DNA from: Verrucomicrobiaceae bacterium
GTDB lineage: Bacteria > Verrucomicrobiota > Verrucomicrobiae > Verrucomicrobiales > Akkermansiaceae
Direction of reading: 5' to 3'
Length of the DNA stretch: 10,850 bases
Assembly: GCA_947372405.1 (NCBI GenBank)
Contig: CANBTO010000125.1
Location: 1-10,850, forward strand
Positions 6,064-10,850 of the stretch are shown one piece after another. Position 1 is the first letter of the stretch. The number at the start of each line of letters is the position of its first letter. Both the position numbers and the translations under genes were made by a program. The notes under the pieces were generated by a model. The model did not search any database, was not told the origin of the DNA, and saw only the letters and a list, made by a program, of their open reading frames with translations.

Positions 6064-8427
6064 ATGAAAACGCGCACGATTTGGTTGATGGTGCCCGCCA
6101 TGGCGGTGGGTCTGGGAGCTTGCAGCAAAAAAGAGGAGGCAAAAGCTCCAGCCGCTCCCTCGGTTGCGGAAAGCCCGGCTCCTGCGACGCCTGCGACACC
6201 TGCCGCGCCCGCTACACCAGCCGCGCCCGCCGCGCCAAGCACTCCGACTCCAACACCCGCTCCTGCCGCCGTGCCCCCCCCCGCGCCCAAGACGGCCGCG
6301 CTCAGCCCGGAGGAACGTGCCGCCAAACTTGGTTTCGTCAAATATCTGCCGCAGGACACGGAAGTTGTCATGGCCCTGCACAATGGCACCAAGTCTTCCA
6401 AACGCATCAAGTCGAGCAAGCTGTGGAAACTCATTCAGCGCGAAATGGGCATGGGTGACGGCGACGCAGGCGGAAATGCCAAAGCTGGCGATGATTTCCA
6501 GCTTCCCGAAGGCGAGCAGGATGACAAACCTGCCGAGGATACCGCGAAGGATAATGCGGAACCTTTCGGCCCGGCCGCGCTTTTCGGAACGGAATTCACC
6601 ATCGCGCTCGGCAAGTCCGTCGGCGAGCAGACCGCGAACCTGCTGACGCTCAACCGGCGCATGCAGTACTTCCAGATGCGCACGATCGCCAAGGCCTTCG
6701 TCGCCGCGGCGAAATCCGGTGATTTCTCCACAATGGAGGAAAGCATGTCCGAGCAGTTCGGCCCGGAACTTATGAAACAACTCCTCTCGGATCCCGAATC
6801 CGGCGTCGCGTTGTTTGAGAAAATGAAAATGCCACCGCTCTACTTCGCCTTCCGCACCGAAGCAGCCCAACACGACGCCGCCGCCCAGCAACTCGCATCC
6901 CTCATCGAAATGATCGGCAGTCTCGGCGAGATGGTCGAGCCCGTGGAAGTGGAAAAAGCCGGCCAGAAATTCTCCGGCCAGAAAATCTCCGGTACCAAAA
7001 TCTCCGAAGCCATGGCCAAGGACCGCAAGGAAATGGATGACATGCTCGACTCCGCCACCGTGGACAAGATCCTCGCCGCCATCGCGAAAAAAGACATCGT
7101 CGTCGTCAGTGGCAGCATCGGCGATTATGCGGTGTTATTCATAGGCTCTTCCACAGACGACCTCGTTCTCACCACGGACCTGAAACAATCGCTCGTGACG
7201 GGTGACACACTGGCTTTCTGCGATCCCTATGCGTCCAAGGACCTCGCGGCCGTGATCTACAGCCAGAAGAACTCGATGGAGAAACTCATCGCGGCGGCCG
7301 GGGGCCTGTCCGACTATGCAGGCGGTCTGCGCGACGGCCTTGCCGGTTCCGACGGACTGGGTGACACACGCGACCTCGAAGCCCTGCTCCGCATGGTGGC
7401 CGAGCGTGAAACCGCGCTGCGCAAAATGGCGGGCACGGACGCCCTTGGCATCACCGCCTTTTTCGAGGACGGTTTCAAGATCGAATCCCAAGGCGGCTCG
7501 GACAACGGCGCGGTGGACTGGAAAACTTCTAACAAACTCGCCTCGCTCGGAGACGCAGATGACGTCGTGATGTTCGCCAACATGACTTCGGAGGCCACCT
7601 ATGACGAGAAGGCCCGCTCCTATCTCGAAGCCCTGATGGAGACCTCCTATGCCGCGGCGATGAAGATCTCGGAACTGCCGATGCAGGATCCCAAGATGGC
7701 GCAGTTCAAGGAAATGACCAAGCTGTTCGACACCAAGTTCCGCCCGGATGTGGTGGCCCTCTGGGACGCCTTCAACGGCGGCTTCGGTGGCAGCCTCGGC
7801 AAGGAAAGCGCACTCGTCGTCGATCTCAGCGGCTCTGTTCCCGCCATTCCAGGCATACCCCAGCCAGTCGTCGATCAAGGAAAATTCCCGCGCATCTCGA
7901 TGATCTCGCCTGTAACAGACCGCGCGAAACTCGCTGACTCATGGCAGAAGATGAACACCAGCGCCACCAGCATCCTCGCGAAAATCAGCGAGATGGCCGG
8001 CAAGGACATCCCCATGCAGAAGCCCGTCAGCTCCGACAAGAACGGCTACACCACCTGGTTCTTCCCGATGCCGTTCTTCAACGACGACTTCATGCCATCC
8101 GTCACAGTCGGCGACAAATGGTTCGCAGCCTCCACTTCGAAAACCCAGGCGCTCGACCTCATCGGCAAGGCGGACAAGGGCGGAGCAACCCGCGACGGCC
8201 TTTACTTTTCAATGAACTTCAAGGCGCTCAAGAAGTTCTCCGGTGAAACGCTCAAGGTCGTCGAGAAAAACGCCGACGCCATCTTCGGTGAAGGCGTCTT
8301 GACAAAGGAAAAACTCCTGGACGCGGGCAAAGTGATCGATGCCATGGATGACATGGACAAGCTCACCGTGCATGCCCGCCGTGAAGGCGGCATGCTTCGC
8401 ACCAGCGTCCATTTCAAGACCCGTTGA
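6064..8427 (+). CDS. Large lipoprotein of unknown function with Ala/Pro-rich linker
   Basis: The ATG at 6064 gives 787 residues with a classic lipoprotein signal: MKTRT, a hydrophobic core, and the lipobox LGAC with the acylated Cys at 20. A charged patch (KKEEAK) and a low-complexity Ala/Pro/Thr linker (about 26-78) then hold the body away from the membrane. The body begins near KLGFVKYLPQDTEVVMAL, wording I associate with large secreted verrucomicrobial proteins and, loosely, DUF3352-like families. It is rich in Lys, Asp and Glu, has repeated alpha/beta-looking segments, and ends HARREGGMLRTSVHFKTR. I see no catalytic motif. The mature protein has only one other Cys. An in-frame ATG at 5923 would add 47 residues and bury the lipobox, so I rejected it. 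The next gene starts 21 bases after the stop, which suggests an operon. The product is probably anchored in the outer membrane; its role is unknown. Confidence 0.87.
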   Translation: MKTRTIWLMVPAMAVGLGACSKKEEAKAPAAPSVAESPAPATPATPAAPATPAAPAAPSTPTPTPAPAAVPPPAPKTAALSPEERAAKLGFVKYLPQDTEVVMALHNGTKSSKRIKSSKLWKLIQREMGMGDGDAGGNAKAGDDFQLPEGEQDDKPAEDTAKDNAEPFGPAALFGTEFTIALGKSVGEQTANLLTLNRRMQYFQMRTIAKAFVAAAKSGDFSTMEESMSEQFGPELMKQLLSDPESGVALFEKMKMPPLYFAFRTEAAQHDAAAQQLASLIEMIGSLGEMVEPVEVEKAGQKFSGQKISGTKISEAMAKDRKEMDDMLDSATVDKILAAIAKKDIVVVSGSIGDYAVLFIGSSTDDLVLTTDLKQSLVTGDTLAFCDPYASKDLAAVIYSQKNSMEKLIAAAGGLSDYAGGLRDGLAGSDGLGDTRDLEALLRMVAERETALRKMAGTDALGITAFFEDGFKIESQGGSDNGAVDWKTSNKLASLGDADDVVMFANMTSEATYDEKARSYLEALMETSYAAAMKISELPMQDPKMAQFKEMTKLFDTKFRPDVVALWDAFNGGFGGSLGKESALVVDLSGSVPAIPGIPQPVVDQGKFPRISMISPVTDRAKLADSWQKMNTSATSILAKISEMAGKDIPMQKPVSSDKNGYTTWFFPMPFFNDDFMPSVTVGDKWFAASTSKTQALDLIGKADKGGATRDGLYFSMNFKALKKFSGETLKVVEKNADAIFGEGVLTKEKLLDAGKVIDAMDDMDKLTVHARREGGMLRTSVHFKTR

Positions 8428-8448
8428 GATTCCTAACAACAAAGAACC

Positions 8449-8952
8449 ATGCGCCAGCCTCTCCTTGCCGCCTTGTTCACCGCGCTGTGCGTTCACGCTG
8501 GCGCGGCCGAAGCCACCACTCCGTTGTCCGTGCCATCCGCAGACAAGAAGTCAGGCATCACGCTGGAACTTCACGAGGGATGGAAAACCTATGCCACCAA
8601 GGACGGCGGCACCACCGTCGAAGTCCCGAAATCCGGCGTCAACATCCAGGTCTGGGCGCTCAGCCAGGCCTCGCTGGACGACGCCGTCAAGCAGGTGACG
8701 GAGCTGGTCAAGGGCCAGGTGACGCATTTCAAGCTTACCGAAACCAAACCCGTCACCGTGGCGGGCACCGACGGTAAAATGCTCGTCGGCACGGGGGAGG
8801 AAGCGGACGACGGTGATCCTTCCAATGCCGAAGTCTATCTCTTCGCCATCGAAGGCAAGGTTTATATGATCTGCGCCCATGGCGAGGGCGACATCGCGAC
8901 CAAGAGCCGCGCCATCCTCCCCGCCCTGCTGGCATCGGTCAAAAAGCGCTGA
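8449..8952 (+). CDS. Small secreted protein of unknown function, possibly PsbP/DcrB-like fold
   Basis: The protein has 167 residues with a signal peptide at about 1-20 (hydrophobic LLAALFTALCV, cleavage near HAGAA), so it is periplasmic or secreted. The mature part alternates beta-like strands with a central helix (SLDDAVKQVTELVKGQ) and ends in a final helix (ALLASVKKR). The pattern is: strands around GITLELHEGWKTY, helix, strands TETKPVTVAGTDGKMLVGTGEE and AEVYLFAIEGKVYMICAHG, last helix. It resembles the PsbP/DcrB/Mog1-like fold by eye only. No catalytic residues are evident. It follows the lipoprotein gene by 21 bases with no Shine-Dalgarno sequence (the gap contains CCTAACAAC), so it is probably co-transcribed and may work with that lipoprotein. 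The function is not recognised. Confidence 0.82.
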   Translation: MRQPLLAALFTALCVHAGAAEATTPLSVPSADKKSGITLELHEGWKTYATKDGGTTVEVPKSGVNIQVWALSQASLDDAVKQVTELVKGQVTHFKLTETKPVTVAGTDGKMLVGTGEEADDGDPSNAEVYLFAIEGKVYMICAHGEGDIATKSRAILPALLASVKKR

Positions 8953-8987
8953 GATTCATCCACAGGCGTTTGAAGAAAAGCAACCAA

Positions 8988-9006
8988 GGACATCAGTCCG
9001 TTTTTT
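8988..9006 (+). terminator. Weak candidate rho-independent terminator
   Basis: GGAC (8988-8991), loop ATCA, GTCC (8996-8999), then G and six Ts (9001-9006), 36 bases after the preceding stop. The stem is only 4 base pairs, so it is weak. The same GTCC also takes part in a longer alternative hairpin with the CGGACTGA at 9019-9026. Confidence 0.35.
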
Positions 9007-9062
9007 CCTAACAACTGACGGACTGAAATCCGCTGCCACCATGCGATCCTGCTGGCGGATTT
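8993..9062 (+). promoter_or_regulatory. Tandem, mutually exclusive stem-loops between the secreted-protein gene and trmO
   Basis: There are two perfect 8-bp inverted repeats in a row. TCAGTCCG (8993-9000) pairs with CGGACTGA (9019-9026), and AAATCCGC (9026-9033) pairs with GCGGATTT (9055-9062). The middle segments can instead pair with each other through CGGA (9019-9022) and TCCG (9029-9032). The T-run lies in the first loop. The arrangement resembles a leader with alternative folds, about 50 bases before the trmO start. The pairing is seen in the sequence; regulation is inferred. Confidence 0.4.
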
Positions 9063-9112
9063 ACCGCAATCCATGATTCCCCGAAGCGGAGGAAGCCGCT
9101 AGTTTCCCCCAG

Positions 9113-9799
9113 ATGAAACTCGATCCCATCGCAGTGGTCCGGAGTTGTTTCGGCGGCAAGTTCGGCGTGCCGCGGCAACCGGGCTTGTGCCCGAGCGCTT
9201 GGGGTGAGCTGGTGTTTCACGAGGCCTACCGGAGCGCCGAGGCCGTGCGCGGGCTCGACGGATTTTCGCACCTGTGGCTGGTCTTCGGCTTTCATGAAAC
9301 CGCCGGACAGGGCTGGAAACCCACCGTCCGTCCGCCGCGGCTGGGCGGCAACCAGCGCGTGGGTGTCTTTGCCAGCCGCTCGACCTTCCGCCCCAACGGG
9401 CTCGGCCTCTCACTGGTGCGGCTGGAGGGCATCGACACCACGGCGAAGGACGCGCCGGTGCTTTTGTTAGGCGGACTGGACCTGCTGGACGGCACGCCCG
9501 TTTATGACATCAAGCCCTACCTGCCCTATGCCGAGTCCATCCCTGATGCCACAGCGGGTTTCGCCGGTGAGGAAATCCCGAGACTGGAGATCGAAATCGG
9601 GGATGAAGCGCTGACGGAATTCACCAAGCTGCCAGCACGTGCTCAATCACTGATCCGGGAAGCGCTAGCTCTTGATCCGCGCCCTGCGGTGCAGGCTGAT
9701 GACGAGGACAGAGTGTTCGGTGCCCTGTTATGCGGACGCAACGTCCGCTTTATCGTTAGAGACGGCGTCTGCCGGATCGTGGAAGTGGCAGACGCCTGA
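9113..9799 (+). CDS. trmO: tRNA (N6-threonylcarbamoyladenosine(37)-N6)-methyltransferase TrmO
   Basis: The 228-residue protein (the E. coli enzyme has 235) uses S-adenosylmethionine to methylate N6 of t6A at position 37 of tRNAs reading ACY codons, giving m6t6A; it is cytoplasmic. The N-terminal TsaA/TrmO beta-barrel domain is clear. It shows LDGFSHLWLVFGFHE (48-62), PTVRPPRLGGNQRVGVFASR (70-89) with the family's RPPR and GVFATRS-like blocks, FRPNGLGLS (92-100), and DIKPYLPYAES (132-142). The C-terminal segment ends in a strand-rich tail (FGALLCGRNVRFIVRDG), as in full-length bacterial TrmO rather than the short archaeal form. The ATG at 9113 is the only sensible start. Ten bases upstream is CGCTAG; no Shine-Dalgarno sequence is visible. 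It has no functional link to its neighbours that I can see. Family assignment is firm. Confidence 0.96.
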   Translation: MKLDPIAVVRSCFGGKFGVPRQPGLCPSAWGELVFHEAYRSAEAVRGLDGFSHLWLVFGFHETAGQGWKPTVRPPRLGGNQRVGVFASRSTFRPNGLGLSLVRLEGIDTTAKDAPVLLLGGLDLLDGTPVYDIKPYLPYAESIPDATAGFAGEEIPRLEIEIGDEALTEFTKLPARAQSLIREALALDPRPAVQADDEDRVFGALLCGRNVRFIVRDGVCRIVEVADA

Positions 9800-9820
9800 A
9801 GATCACCCGTGAGGATGTCC

Positions 9821-9832
9821 CACGCAAGCGTG
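9821..9832. repeat. Short palindrome upstream of the last gene
   Basis: CACGC and GCGTG are perfect arms around AA, directly followed by the palindrome TGCATGCA (9831-9838). It lies in the 81-base gap between trmO and the preferred start of the next gene. The loop is too tight for a stable RNA hairpin, so a protein-binding site is the more likely reading if it has any role. Confidence 0.3.
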
Positions 9833-9880
9833 CATGCAAATCCGCTGTGCAATCGCGGCGAAATGCGTATCTTTGTTCCA

Positions 9881-10633
9881 ATGAAAAGGTGGTGGAGCAT
9901 ATTGCTGCGGGTTTTCATGTGGAGCGGTTTGGCCGCCGTCGTGGGGCTGTTCGTGATGTCCACGAAGCAGACTCTTTGCTACTCGTCTGTCTGCACCCGT
10001 TGCTTGGCCACTCGATCAGGTGTGGAGCGTTCGTTTCTTGGCATTCCCTATGAAGACCAGCATGAGGCGATCTGGTCCCTTTACGACTCAGCCGAGGAGC
10101 CCCGTCTCGTGACTCTTTCGGAAGGAAGATTGCCGATTTATGAACAAATCCATGGGAAGGCCTGCGAACATGATTTCGCGAGAATGGGCTTCTGTCGTTA
10201 CCGCAATGGATCGGTTGGCTGCGGGGCATTCGGGAGAAGCACGGAAGTGAGGAGTCGGAATCAACTGGTCTTGGAAGCGTTCAAGGCTTTCGAAAGAATC
10301 GGTGACAAGGAACTCGCCGCGCTTTCCTGCCAGCTGATTGAGACGGAGTTTCCCCTCAAAAGACCGCCGAGAACCGGCGAGCAGAACCTGATCAAAGATG
10401 CCGAAGAACAGGCTGAGCGATATCGTCGGATGTCCCTGTTGGGAGATTTGCTGGGTCTTGCACGGACCAAGGAGGACTGGGCGGCGGTTTTGAACTATGG
10501 GAATGATGGCTTCCAAGGTGATCCGCCGCTGCTTTCGGATGTGCTGGCGCTGGTCGGTCGTCTTGAAAACGGCAAGCCTGCGGAGAATGCCACGGCGACC
10601 GGAATGAGCTGGCCCCCAAAGTCCGGCCACTGA
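9881..10633 (+). CDS. Membrane-anchored cysteine-containing protein of unknown function
   Basis: From the ATG at 9881 the protein has 250 residues. The N-terminus MKRWWSILLRVFMW leads into one hydrophobic helix (about 6-26), either a signal anchor or an uncleaved signal. A cysteine cluster C-x4-C-x2-C (33, 38, 41) follows directly, then a soluble part with further cysteines at 95, 105 and 114 next to His and Asp (ACEHDF). The cluster looks like a small metal-binding or disulfide-bonded knuckle. The C-terminal half (about 122-250) is helical, with EAFKAFERIGDKELAALSCQ and DAEEQAERYRRMSLLGDLLG. The C-terminus is polar, rich in Pro, Gly and Ser. In-frame ATGs at 9809 and 9863 would add 24 or 6 residues. 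I chose 9881 because it puts the basic residues right before the helix. The family and function are not recognised. It stands alone after trmO, 81 bases away. Confidence 0.75.
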   Translation: MKRWWSILLRVFMWSGLAAVVGLFVMSTKQTLCYSSVCTRCLATRSGVERSFLGIPYEDQHEAIWSLYDSAEEPRLVTLSEGRLPIYEQIHGKACEHDFARMGFCRYRNGSVGCGAFGRSTEVRSRNQLVLEAFKAFERIGDKELAALSCQLIETEFPLKRPPRTGEQNLIKDAEEQAERYRRMSLLGDLLGLARTKEDWAAVLNYGNDGFQGDPPLLSDVLALVGRLENGKPAENATATGMSWPPKSGH

Positions 10634-10719
10634 TTGGCTAAACTAAGCTATGGTGCAGGGATGCGGGAGATGGATAGGAGATCATGGATGATGGATCAAG
10701 GAAGGAGTGGCGAGGGACT
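10634..10719. other. Non-coding stretch with short ATGGAT direct repeats
   Basis: After the last stop, ATGGAT occurs three times within about 35 bases (near 10663-10697), with two nearby GATC sites. No start codon here leads to a credible protein before the window ends. I see no convincing terminator or promoter. Confidence 0.4.
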
Positions 10720-10810
10720 CGAAATTGGGAAGCTGGAGCGGAGGGCCGAGCACGTAACGGAGCGTAGCGCAGTGGAGTGCGAGGACCGTAGCGGAGGCTT
10801 CCCAATTTCG
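10720..10810. repeat. Long inverted repeat with purine-rich core, possible dispersed palindromic element
   Basis: CGAAATTGGGAAGC (10720-10733) and GCTTCCCAATTTCG (10797-10810) are perfect 14-base inverted arms around a 63-base core. The core is G/A-rich on the plus strand and does not self-pair well. It contains two imperfect direct copies of a GAGG-R-CCG ... CGGAG unit (around 10741-10763 and 10781-10796). It encodes nothing credible. The structure fits a non-autonomous repeat such as a REP-like or MITE-like element, but only one copy is in the window, so dispersal cannot be shown here. Confidence 0.6.
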
Positions 10811-10850
10811 CCGCGCCGGGGGGAGTGGGTTCATGCGGCTTTCGGTGTTG

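Noticed and set aside
6181..6240. Repeated ACACCTGCC-like DNA in the lipoprotein linker as a DNA repeat element
   Set aside because: It is explained by Ala/Pro/Thr low-complexity coding in a GC-rich gene.

Overview
The window looks like a piece of a moderately GC-rich chromosome from a Gram-negative, polysaccharide-degrading bacterium, most likely a member of the Verrucomicrobiota (Luteolibacter-like). This is an inference. It rests on the mix of exported glycoside hydrolase and carbohydrate esterase genes, large secreted or lipoprotein genes of unknown function, scarce Shine-Dalgarno sequences, and protein wording I associate with that phylum. There is no rRNA or marker gene to settle it. 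I see no tRNA, rRNA, CRISPR array, transposase, phage gene or plasmid gene.

Left block, minus strand, read from about 5810 down to 1. First comes a trans-polyprenyl diphosphate synthase of the quinone side-chain type. Next is a 113-residue two-helix membrane protein built like a potassium-channel pore but with a degenerate selectivity filter. Its stop overlaps the start of an ABC-transporter ATPase by 4 bases (ATGA). An exported GH78 alpha-L-rhamnosidase follows, then an exported sialate O-acetylesterase-type carbohydrate esterase that runs off the left edge. The last two form a small saccharification module: one enzyme removes terminal rhamnose and the other removes O-acetyl groups that block glycosidases. 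The esterase has a plausible promoter of its own.

Right block, plus strand, read from about 6064 to 10630. It starts with a 787-residue lipoprotein of unknown function behind a proline/alanine-rich linker. A 167-residue secreted protein follows after 21 bases. A 160-base gap holds several mutually exclusive stem-loops. After it come trmO, the tRNA t6A37 N6-methyltransferase, and a membrane-anchored cysteine-containing protein of unknown function. The window ends in a non-coding stretch with a 14-base perfect inverted repeat around a purine-rich 63-base core, which looks like a dispersed palindromic element.

The two blocks diverge from the 5811-6063 region, which holds a dyad symmetry on the polyprenyl synthase side and a CTAG-rich hairpin directly before the lipoprotein start. 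Most of the window is ordinary housekeeping and carbohydrate-degradation content. The points most worth a second look are the pore-like protein coupled to the ABC ATPase, the altered GH78 active-site motif, the attenuator-like leader region before trmO, and the inverted repeat at the right end.
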